From the NCBI GenBank assembly GCA_035687895.1, contig DASRUE010000129.1, positions 1 to 12,880 on the forward strand: a DNA stretch of 12,880 bases. The letters are read 5' to 3'. This document shows positions 1 through 5,596 of the stretch, piece by piece. The position numbers and the translations under genes are program-made. This DNA comes from JAERML01 sp035687895 (GTDB taxonomy: Bacteria > Bacteroidota > Ignavibacteria > UBA10030 > UBA6906). Within the stretch, counting starts at the first letter, position 1. The number at the start of each line of letters is the position of its first letter. The notes under the pieces are model-generated. The model saw only the letters and a list, made by a program, of their open reading frames with translations. It ran no database searches and was not told the origin of the DNA.

Positions 1-2
1 AT

Positions 3-185
3 GAGGAAGATGTAAACTCACCCAACACATGTCCGAAGGAAACGCTTGTGCGCGTGACAAAGGCGGAGGATGGCGGGATGGGTGGCCAGGGCGTCTGGGA
101 ACCTGTGAAGACCGAACTGACCCCTGCGAACGAGAACGAAACGATGAAGAAGTACCTCAACGGTGACTTCCTGGAGAAAGGATAA
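3..185 (+). CDS. C-terminal end of a molybdopterin oxidoreductase alpha subunit (NxrA/NarG-like), 5'-truncated by the window
   Basis: An open frame enters from the left edge and ends at TAA 183-185, giving 60 residues. The tail includes GGMGGQGVWEP and ends TMKKYLNGDFLEKG. No catalytic motif lies in this stretch. The assignment rests on position: it sits immediately upstream of a small protein, an NxrB/NarH-like Fe-S subunit, a heme subunit and a TorD-type chaperone, where type II DMSO-reductase-family operons carry the Mo-bis-MGD catalytic subunit. The short tail is compatible with the end of such a subunit. The [4Fe-4S] site, the Mo ligand (Asp expected in this class) and any Tat signal are outside the window, so substrate and polarity (nitrate reductase, nitrite oxidase or other) cannot be read here. 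Confidence 0.7.
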   Translation, partial: EEDVNSPNTCPKETLVRVTKAEDGGMGGQGVWEPVKTELTPANENETMKKYLNGDFLEKG

Positions 186-190
186 CGGTG

Positions 191-445
191 ATGGCTGAGA
201 TCGAAAAATGTGAAGACCCGTCAGACTTCGAATTGACCCACCATGTTGTTCCCGGTGAGCCCGGCCGTGACCATGTGACAGAAATGGCCGAAGCGTTTGT
301 CGTCGAGTTCAAACGCATGCGCTGGAAGGACGAGCAGATCATCGCCCTGTTCCGGAATCCCTTCTACGCCGGACCGAACTACGTGTATCGGGAGCAGGGC
401 GAGCAGTATGTGGTCGATCTCTTGAAAAGCATTCGATCGGATTGA
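191..445 (+). CDS. Small conserved-looking protein between alpha and beta subunit genes, function unknown
   Basis: This ORF encodes 84 residues from ATG 191, with an in-frame GTG at 188 as the alternative start. A purine-rich Shine-Dalgarno stretch (GGAGAAAGGA, 173-182) lies over the end of the alpha gene and spaces better to the ATG. The gene begins 5 bases after the alpha stop, so translation is probably coupled. The protein is soluble, acidic at the N-terminus (EIEKCEDPSDFE), and has a helical C-terminal half with the segments FVVEFKRMRW and FRNPFYAGPNYVYREQGE. It has one Cys and no CxxC, signal peptide or membrane segment. From memory, small ORFs with a similar RNPFYAGP-type segment accompany other molybdopterin oxidoreductase operons, but I cannot name a family. 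An accessory or assembly role in the complex is inference. Confidence 0.8.
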   Translation: MAEIEKCEDPSDFELTHHVVPGEPGRDHVTEMAEAFVVEFKRMRWKDEQIIALFRNPFYAGPNYVYREQGEQYVVDLLKSIRSD

Positions 446-519
446 TGTGCAGTCCATCCCGCAGGATGAAAGTACAGCATTGATTTCCGAAGCGTGTGTT
501 CATACAACAGGAGAACGGT

Positions 520-1692
520 ATGCCGAAAGTGTATAACTGGCAATTAGGCCGCGAGATGGAATACCCCTATGAAGGGAAACGGCCGAAACGGCAATTTGCT
601 GCAGTCTTCAACATTAACCGCTGCATCGCATGTCAGACGTGCACGATGGCGTGCAAAAGCACGTGGACATACTCGAAGGGACAAGAGGCGATGTGGTGGA
701 ACAACGTGGAGACCAAGCCCTATGGCGGGTATCCCCAGCATTGGGACATCAAGACGCTCGAGCTTCTTGGCGATCAACCCGGATGGGATCCAAAAACCAC
801 AAGCGACGAAAAGCCATACGGGGAGTATCAAGGCGAGACGTTGTTTGAGGCGGCGAAGAAGCGCGCAACAGAAAGTGGTCAGCAGGCGCTGGGCTACATC
901 CCTTCGGATCAGGAGTGGCGATCGCCGAACTTCTATGAGGACACAGCGTTCTCCACGCTCGCATCGAAGGAAGGGCGAATGGCTGACGGCACGAGGCTCC
1001 CCGAACACAAGGCATGGTTCTTCTACCTGGCGCGGATCTGCAACCACTGCACCTATCCGGCGTGTCTGGCAGCCTGTCCGCGCGGCGCGATCTATAAGCG
1101 GCCCGAGGATGGCATAGTACTGATCGACCAGAGCCAGTGCCGCGGTTATAGGAAGTGCGTGGAGCAGTGTCCATACAAGAAGCCGATGTTCAATGCAGAG
1201 ACACGGCTCTCTGAGAAATGCATCGCATGCTATCCCCGAGTGGAAGGGACGGACCCGATAACGGAAGGCGAACCGATGGTTACGCGGTGCATCTCCGTGT
1301 GCGTTGGTAAGATACGTTTGCAGGGCTGGATCGACGATCCGGAGAGTCCGCTTCATTATCTCGTGCATAAGGTGAAGGTTGCACTGCCGCTCTACCCACA
1401 GTTCGGGACCGAGCCGAACGTCTATTATATTCCTCCGCGCTGGGCGCCAAAGGGATATCTTCATCAGATGTTTGGCCCGGGAGTCGATCATGCCCTCGAA
1501 GCATACGCGAGGCCTGATCCTGAACTCCTTGGCGTGTTACAGTTGTTTGGCGCAACGCAGAAGCTGATCTACAGCTATAAGATCGAACAAGATGAAGTGA
1601 TTGGCTATGGCAAGAGAAAGCAGGAGGTTGTGCGCGTGCCAATCGAAGATCCTGTTATTGTGCGGCCGGAGAAGCATCTGAATGTGACGTAA
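520..1692 (+). CDS. Iron-sulfur beta subunit of an Nxr/Nar-type molybdoenzyme (NxrB/NarH-like)
   Basis: This 390-residue electron-transfer subunit would carry electrons between the Mo subunit and the heme subunit. The ATG at 520 is preferred over GTG 496 because AGGAG (509-513) precedes it and the protein then begins MPKVYNWQLGR, as NxrB proteins do. Four cysteine groups are visible: C35/C38/C41/C45; C174/C177/C182/C186; C207/C213/C217 with Tyr210 in place of the fourth Cys; and C234/C237/C257/C261. Fifteen cysteines plus that substitution predict three [4Fe-4S] and one [3Fe-4S] cluster, as in the NarH/NxrB/EbdB family. The signatures MWWNNVETKPYGGYPQ, HCTYPACLAACPRGAIYKR and QMFGPGVD fit NxrB-like proteins closely. 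There is no signal peptide, so export would be by piggy-back on a Tat-bearing alpha subunit (inference). Perchlorate, selenate or dehydrogenase beta subunits are relatives, but the overall fit favours Nxr/Nar. Confidence 0.93.
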   Translation: MPKVYNWQLGREMEYPYEGKRPKRQFAAVFNINRCIACQTCTMACKSTWTYSKGQEAMWWNNVETKPYGGYPQHWDIKTLELLGDQPGWDPKTTSDEKPYGEYQGETLFEAAKKRATESGQQALGYIPSDQEWRSPNFYEDTAFSTLASKEGRMADGTRLPEHKAWFFYLARICNHCTYPACLAACPRGAIYKRPEDGIVLIDQSQCRGYRKCVEQCPYKKPMFNAETRLSEKCIACYPRVEGTDPITEGEPMVTRCISVCVGKIRLQGWIDDPESPLHYLVHKVKVALPLYPQFGTEPNVYYIPPRWAPKGYLHQMFGPGVDHALEAYARPDPELLGVLQLFGATQKLIYSYKIEQDEVIGYGKRKQEVVRVPIEDPVIVRPEKHLNVT

Positions 1693-1715
1693 CGGAATCA
1701 GGAGATGGAGGGTGA

Positions 1716-1814
1716 ATGACAGAGTGGACGACCATACGATTGAAGAGTAGTGGGCTGCGGCGTGGACGTTATCACCGTGCCCGCCGGGAACAAATCCGAA
1801 AAGGAGACAGCTAA
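1716..1814 (+). CDS. Possible 32-residue basic small ORF in the beta-gamma gap
   Basis: The 121-base gap between the beta and cytochrome genes holds ATG 1716 to TAA 1812-1814. A GGAGG (1707-1711) lies four bases upstream. Its stop overlaps the cytochrome start as TAATG, the arrangement of coupled operon genes. The product begins MTEWTTIRLKSSGLRRGRY, is very rich in Arg/Lys (about 11 of 32) and has no Cys and no membrane segment. I recognise no family. The exact stop-start overlap and Shine-Dalgarno sequence favour real translation, while the short length and lack of known homology argue for chance. An alternative is a leader ORF that only serves to couple translation of the cytochrome gene. 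Confidence 0.35.
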   Translation: MTEWTTIRLKSSGLRRGRYHRARREQIRKGDS

Positions 1815-3529
1815 TGAGAATGTTGGCGGTAGTTATCCTCTGTTCGGTTCTTTGTGTTGACTCGATGTTGGGCTTTCAGGTGTACCCTCCCGTGGCATCG
1901 GTCGAGAATGGGAAAGTGCTTTATGGGAAGTACTGCAGCACGTGTCATGGAGTAGATGGGAAAGGAGAAGGCACAGCAGCGCTATACCTCTCGCCAAAAC
2001 CAAGAGACTTCACGCGCGGCATATTCAAATTCCAGTCCACTCCTGCCGGATCTCTCCCCACCGACCAGGATCTGCACAGGGTGCTCCTCAATGGTATGCC
2101 CGGCTCAGGCATGCCTTCATGGGATCGGCTGAGCGATCAGGACCGAACGGACCTTGTTGCATACATCAAGTCATTCTCGCCGAGATTCCAGTCTGAGAAA
2201 CCGGCGGATCCGATTTCCATCGGGAGTGAACCAGCGCGAACGCCGAAGATGGTGGCGGACGGCAAGGCCGTCTATGCACTGGCAAGCTGCTGGTCATGTC
2301 ATGGAAAGACCGGCAAGGGAGACGGACCAGCCTCCGGCGCGTTGGTGGACGATCAGGAGCGCCCAATTCGTCCATACAATTTTACACGGGCAGGCGCTTT
2401 CAAAGGCGGAGGCACACCGAAGGACATCTACCGCACGTTCAGCGGCGGTATCGGCGGAACTCCAATGCCGGGCTATGGTGAAGATGCCCTTAGTATGGGC
2501 CAGGAAGACTTCGCCGACCTCAGCAACCTCGAAGGACAGTACACCGACGCTGAAATCCGGGAGGTGAAGAGTTTTGTCGATCAGCTGCCGCCACGCGCAC
2601 GCATCGACGCCATGAGCGTTGCGGATCGAAAAACGCTTGCCGACGGCCTTCGATGGTCACTCGTGTACTACGTCCTCTCGTTATCCGATCCCACGAAGAC
2701 GCAGGTAACATACCGAACGACCGATCATCCTCTCACGGTAAATTTCGTCGATGCCCTGGCGGCGTTCATGGACCCGGCCGCGGATCAGTGGAAGAACGTG
2801 AAGGAGTCCGAGCTTGCGCTGATCTCCTTGTGGCAACGTGACACGCCGACCGATCGCGTGTACGTCAAGACCACCACTGACGGTAAGTCCGTTGCATTCC
2901 GTCTCGAATGGGAAGACCCCACAAACAATGACGGCGCGCTCTACAATGGAGCCTTCGGCGACGCGGCTGCGATACAGTTCCCGCTCGACCCTGCAAGCGA
3001 TCCGTTCTTCGCCATGGGAGATTCAAGCCTTGTCGTGAACATCTGGCAATGGAAGAGCTGGTGGGAACGGGATCTGAAACAATACGCCGGCGTGAATAGC
3101 GCGTTCCCGAGGAATGCAGCGGACTTCTACATGTTCGACGTTGCGGGCGGTTCGCATGCAGAGATCTTCGCGAGCAAGGACTCAGCGAAAGTGCTCTCGA
3201 TGTCGTGGAACGCAGGCTGGGGGTCCGGGAACTTGATAAGCGCACAAACACGGACATCTCCGGTTGAGGACCTCAATGCCAGAGGCTTCCACACATTGAC
3301 TTCCCAGTCCGCTCAGGAGCAAAATGTACAGGGTAAGGGCGTCTGGCGGAATGGGAGATGGTCGGTGGTGTTCACCCGAGAGCTTGACCCGAAACAGAAG
3401 GGCGACGTCACGCTCTTGGTCGGAACAACACTTCCCGTTGCATTTGCAGTGTGGGATGGCGCGTTCAGTGACCGGAACGGGCAAAAGATGGTGACAAACT
3501 GGTATCGACTAACAATTGGCTCCAAGTGA
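1814..3529 (+). CDS. Secreted di-heme c / heme b fusion subunit (two cytochrome c domains plus EB_dh domain), NxrC-like
   Basis: This 571-residue periplasmic electron-transfer subunit starts at ATG 1814 behind AAGGAG (1801-1806). A Sec-type signal peptide covers about residues 1-21. Two class I cytochrome c domains follow: CSTCH at 41-45 with likely Met ligand 100 (GSGMPSW), and CWSCH at 159-163 with likely Met ligand 218 (TPMPGY). Residues of about 310-571 resemble the ethylbenzene dehydrogenase gamma-type heme b domain (EB_dh), with FFAMGDSSLVVNIWQWK and GKGVWRNGRWSVVF. M401 and K508 are the candidate axial ligands by analogy with the Met/Lys pair of EbdC. Electrons would pass between the beta subunit, heme b, the two c hemes and a soluble carrier. 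Simple gamma subunits of this family are shorter and carry only the heme b domain, so this is a fusion form. The absence of a NarI-like membrane subunit here fits a soluble periplasmic complex. Confidence 0.88.
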   Translation: MRMLAVVILCSVLCVDSMLGFQVYPPVASVENGKVLYGKYCSTCHGVDGKGEGTAALYLSPKPRDFTRGIFKFQSTPAGSLPTDQDLHRVLLNGMPGSGMPSWDRLSDQDRTDLVAYIKSFSPRFQSEKPADPISIGSEPARTPKMVADGKAVYALASCWSCHGKTGKGDGPASGALVDDQERPIRPYNFTRAGAFKGGGTPKDIYRTFSGGIGGTPMPGYGEDALSMGQEDFADLSNLEGQYTDAEIREVKSFVDQLPPRARIDAMSVADRKTLADGLRWSLVYYVLSLSDPTKTQVTYRTTDHPLTVNFVDALAAFMDPAADQWKNVKESELALISLWQRDTPTDRVYVKTTTDGKSVAFRLEWEDPTNNDGALYNGAFGDAAAIQFPLDPASDPFFAMGDSSLVVNIWQWKSWWERDLKQYAGVNSAFPRNAADFYMFDVAGGSHAEIFASKDSAKVLSMSWNAGWGSGNLISAQTRTSPVEDLNARGFHTLTSQSAQEQNVQGKGVWRNGRWSVVFTRELDPKQKGDVTLLVGTTLPVAFAVWDGAFSDRNGQKMVTNWYRLTIGSK

Positions 3530-4311
3530 TGACCATGAATACACTGCTTGCAGAATCTGACCCAACGGTGGCTCTTACGCGCGGCGGTCTTTACAGACTC
3601 CTTGCGAAGTCATTTCTCTATCCGACCCCGGAGATTATCGAAATATTGGGCGGTGCTGGATATGGTGAGACCCTGCGAGACTACACATCGCTGAACAAGG
3701 GTGCCTCGAAGTTGCAGAGGGCCGTTGATGAAATGACTAACTTTCTCACGTCACCGGACAACTGGCGAAGGGATGGGCTTGAACCGGAGTATAACCGGCT
3801 TTTTGCGCACATCGGCTCGGCAAAGTGTCCGCCCTACGAAACGGAATACGGATACGATAATATCTTTCAGAAGACCGAAGCCTTGGCGGACATCGCCGGA
3901 TTCTATCGCGCCTACGAGCTCGATGTGGCCGCCGGCAATAGAGAGCGCGTGGATTTCCTGAGCACCGAGCTGGAGTTCATGTCGTTCCTCGCCCTCCACG
4001 AAGCATACGCACGAGAACAACGCGAGCAGGAACACCTCGAGATCTGTCTCGATTCACAGCGGAAATTCCTCCAGGATCATCTGGGGCGGTGGGTGAGCAT
4101 GTTTGCGAAGGTGGTTGCGCAGTCGGCGAGGAATGAATTCTACCGGCATCTGGGCGAACTTGCAGACGCATTCGTCGAGTCTGAGGTGCAGTACCTTGGA
4201 GTCACGCCGGAGAAAGTCACGGCACCGGGCAAGGGCTTGCAGGAGCCGCCGGCCCCGTTTGGTTGTGATAGCTGTATCGCACATGAGGCATTGAACGAGA
4301 AGAACCTGTAA
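3529..4311 (+). CDS. TorD/NarJ-family molybdoenzyme assembly chaperone
   Basis: This cytoplasmic, all-helical chaperone of about 260 residues is expected to bind the alpha subunit, or its Tat signal, until Mo cofactor and Fe-S clusters are inserted. ATG 3529 overlaps the cytochrome stop as TGATG; GTG 3526 and ATG 3535 are possible alternatives. Family features are the N-terminal LYRLLAKSFLYPT helix, EYNRLF (E87, Y88), the central CPPYETEYG loop (C100 to G108) and the ELEFMSFLALHEAYA segment. It ends with an unusual GCDSC pair (C246/C249) near the C-terminus. It lies in the structural operon, as NarJ and related 'delta' subunits do, so it is most likely dedicated to this complex and absent from the mature enzyme. 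Assignment to family is firm; its exact client is inferred from position. Confidence 0.88.
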   Translation: MTMNTLLAESDPTVALTRGGLYRLLAKSFLYPTPEIIEILGGAGYGETLRDYTSLNKGASKLQRAVDEMTNFLTSPDNWRRDGLEPEYNRLFAHIGSAKCPPYETEYGYDNIFQKTEALADIAGFYRAYELDVAAGNRERVDFLSTELEFMSFLALHEAYAREQREQEHLEICLDSQRKFLQDHLGRWVSMFAKVVAQSARNEFYRHLGELADAFVESEVQYLGVTPEKVTAPGKGLQEPPAPFGCDSCIAHEALNEKNL

Positions 4312-4318
4312 CACGATC

Positions 4319-4690
4319 ATGTTGACGGATGAAGAACAAGATTATCTGAAGCAGAAGCTGGGATGTCAGCTAGCGAGCATCATCCTTGATGCACACGCGA
4401 CTGTGGACGCCGAAATCGTGCTTCTCTGCTCGAAACTGGACAGGATGGATGGAGAACAGTGGCAACGGATGTATGGAGGCGATTTGAGTGGATGGAAAAA
4501 AGTGATCAACGTTGAGCTTGATATGCACGTGGCAGAGGTGCTCCGTGCGCTCTCCCGCATGAAAGAGAACACGTATGGCAAGTGTGTTCAATGTTACGCA
4601 GAATTGTCGTTCAGCGAGCTTCAATCAAACCCGACAGAACAGATATGTGCCGATTGCCGCGTTGAACACAGACAAACGCAACACAATTGA
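4319..4690 (+). CDS. DksA/TraR-like C4 zinc-finger protein
   Basis: This 123-residue cytoplasmic protein starts 8 bases after the chaperone stop and so probably belongs to the same transcript. No good Shine-Dalgarno sequence is seen, so translation may be coupled. The N-terminal half is helical (LTDEEQDYLKQKLG, then ELDMHVAEVLRALSRM) and could form the coiled-coil hairpin of the DksA family. A C-terminal C4 zinc finger follows: C89/C92 in YGKCVQC and C110/C113 in ICADC, with the spacing of DksA/TraR proteins. The usual DksA tip motif with acidic residues is not obvious. Family members bind RNA polymerase or act as small zinc proteins. A role in regulating the molybdoenzyme operon or in complex assembly is only inferred from position. 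Its stop is the last one before a long noncoding stretch, so it closes the operon. Confidence 0.7.
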   Translation: MLTDEEQDYLKQKLGCQLASIILDAHATVDAEIVLLCSKLDRMDGEQWQRMYGGDLSGWKKVINVELDMHVAEVLRALSRMKENTYGKCVQCYAELSFSELQSNPTEQICADCRVEHRQTQHN

Positions 4691-4990
4691 AATCGATTCA
4701 ACGGTGCAAATACAACTACGAGCGCTGTCTGCGGACCTCTTCCGCGAGCTCTGTAGCTCCGACAGCATTTCGATTGCCGGCGGCGATCTACTTTGTGTTC
4801 GACAACCGCATCCCGGCTCTTGCCGCCGATACCACGATGCAACGGGGCTTCCAAGTGGCGTGCACCTTTACTGATTGCATGCGGGCAAGTTTGCCGATAC
4901 GAAGAAACTATTGTTGTTGCGGTGAGTGCCGTCGCGATACGCGTTCCTGATGATGTCATGAATTTGATTGAATTGTTCTTCAACAACTCA
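4691..4990 (+). other. Noncoding stretch between the enzyme operon and the structured leader
   Basis: I see no convincing gene here. The open frames have unlikely composition and no family-like segment. The only structured element is the hairpin listed at 4772-4800. A promoter for the downstream operon must lie here if that operon is transcribed separately, but no clear -35/-10 pair was found; TTGTTG (4914) with GATACG (4936) is weak. Confidence 0.5.
4772..4800 (+). terminator. Weak candidate terminator after the enzyme operon
   Basis: GATTGCC (4772-4778) pairs with GGCGATC (4782-4788) over a 3-base loop, with one G-U pair. It is followed by the T-rich but interrupted tract TACTTTGTGTTC. It lies about 80 bases after the zinc-finger gene. 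The stem is short and the T tract is broken, so it may not terminate. Confidence 0.3.
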
Positions 4991-5142
4991 TCTCCGAGTC
5001 GGCGATGCCTACAGGTTCCAAACCCATGGCATCCTGACCGCTGAGTCTGCGGACTCCGTCAACACGTTTTGTTGATGAACGGTGGTGTTGAAAACGACGC
5101 CGCCTCCCGGCTTGTCCCGGTATTCGGGACGTGGAAAGGAGA
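4991..5142 (+). promoter_or_regulatory. Highly structured 5' leader, candidate molybdenum-cofactor riboswitch aptamer
   Basis: Nearly every base can be placed in local stems. The outer stem is TCTCC (4991-4995) with GGAGA (5138-5142). Inside it are: CGG 5000-5002 with CCG 5038-5040, stacked on GATGCC/GGCATC (5004-5009/5028-5033) and GGTT/AACC (5014-5017/5021-5024); GAGTC/GACTC (5043-5047/5052-5056); TCAACA/TGTTGA (5059-5064/5070-5075); a 10-pair stem 5081-5090/5095-5104 with an AAAA loop; and GTCCCG/CGGGAC (5114-5119/5125-5130). The order 'TCTCCGAG ... GTGGAAAGGAGA' encloses a multihelix domain of about 150 bases. It stands before an operon containing moaA, MOSC and mobA, and it is followed by an intrinsic terminator. 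Moco RNAs (Rfam RF01055) precede such genes in other phyla. I cannot run a covariance model, so the class is inference; that the leader is structured is read directly. Confidence 0.5.
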
Positions 5143-5195
5143 GGTACAGAGCCATTGAATGAGTAACATCGCTATGGTGCGATGTCCACTGTACC
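5143..5195 (+). promoter_or_regulatory. Linker hairpin between leader and terminator
   Basis: GGTACAG (5143-5149) pairs perfectly with CTGTACC (5189-5195), enclosing ACATCGC/GCGATGT (5166-5172/5179-5185, loop TATGGT). It begins one base after the proposed outer stem of the aptamer. Its last three bases are also the first three of the terminator stem, so the two structures compete slightly. It may be part of the expression platform. Confidence 0.5.
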
Positions 5196-5228
5196 CCATC
5201 CTGTCTACACGGGATGGGGTTTGTGTTT
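5193..5228 (+). terminator. Intrinsic terminator in the leader, upstream of the first gene
   Basis: ACCCCATCC (5193-5201) pairs perfectly with GGATGGGGT (5212-5220). The stem can extend through T-G, G-C and T-A pairs to leave a 4-base loop CTAC. It is followed by TTGTGTTT. It sits 35 bases before the start codon of the first operon gene, so it is placed for attenuation rather than for ending the previous transcript. Confidence 0.7.
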
Positions 5229-5263
5229 CGAGGACAGCAATAACAATTCGAAAGGAAGTAAAC

Positions 5264-5596
5264 ATGGCAATTCCAAAACGGTTCAAAAAGTTCACCGAGG
5301 ACTATCCCGAAGTGGCCAGGGCGTATGAGACGTTGGGCGATGCGGTACATGCAGCAGGTCCGCTCGATCCGGGAACGCGTGCGTTGATCAAGCTCGGTAT
5401 CTCTATCGGTGCACGGCTTGAAGGCGCTGTGCACTCGCACGTGCGCAAAGCTCTAAACGTCGGTGTGAAACCCGACGAGCTTCGCCACGCAGCACTCCTC
5501 TCGCTTCCAACCATCGGGCTCCCTTCGATGATGGCAGCGTTGAGCTGGATCGATGATGTACTTGAGGAAACCAAACCAAAGCGCAGAAAGAAATGA
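5264..5596 (+). CDS. Carboxymuconolactone decarboxylase (AhpD-like) family protein
   Basis: This 110-residue small helical protein starts at ATG 5264 behind AAAGGAAG (5251-5258). A longer in-frame start at 5159 is rejected because it would run through the terminator hairpin. The LDPGTRALIKLGISIGARLEGAVHSHVRKALNVG region matches the CMD fold in order: a helix with the family's RALIKLG, then the active-site helix ending in H, then ..AL..G. The CxxC of AhpD peroxiredoxin reductases is absent; EGAV occupies its place ahead of the conserved His (SHVRKA). Disulfide chemistry like AhpD's is therefore unlikely. It is the first gene of the Mo-cofactor operon and its stop overlaps the moaA start (ATGA), so it is tightly co-translated. 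Its role in cofactor metabolism is not known to me. Confidence 0.85.
   Translation: MAIPKRFKKFTEDYPEVARAYETLGDAVHAAGPLDPGTRALIKLGISIGARLEGAVHSHVRKALNVGVKPDELRHAALLSLPTIGLPSMMAALSWIDDVLEETKPKRRKK

Noticed and set aside
496..519. GTG 496 as the start of the beta subunit
   Set aside because: AGGAG at 509-513 fits ATG 520, and the family N-terminus MPKVYNWQLGR begins there.
544..1491. Long antisense frame (315 codons) opposite the beta subunit gene
   Set aside because: It is the mirror of a strongly supported Fe-S protein; the composition is odd (Arg/Cys/Leu-rich) and there is no ribosome site or family-like segment.
1825..1871. Lipoprotein signal in the cytochrome subunit (Cys in the first 15 residues)
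   Set aside because: The residue before C14 is Leu, not Gly/Ala/Ser, so the lipobox is not met; an ordinary Sec signal fits better.
4687..4950. Possible gene of 87 codons after the zinc-finger gene
   Set aside because: No Shine-Dalgarno sequence, Cys/Arg-rich improbable composition, and the three competing frames on both strands are equally unconvincing.
5159..5263. Longer N-terminus for the CMD-family protein starting at 5159
   Set aside because: It would be encoded by the linker and terminator hairpins. AAAGGAAG precedes ATG 5264, where family similarity begins.
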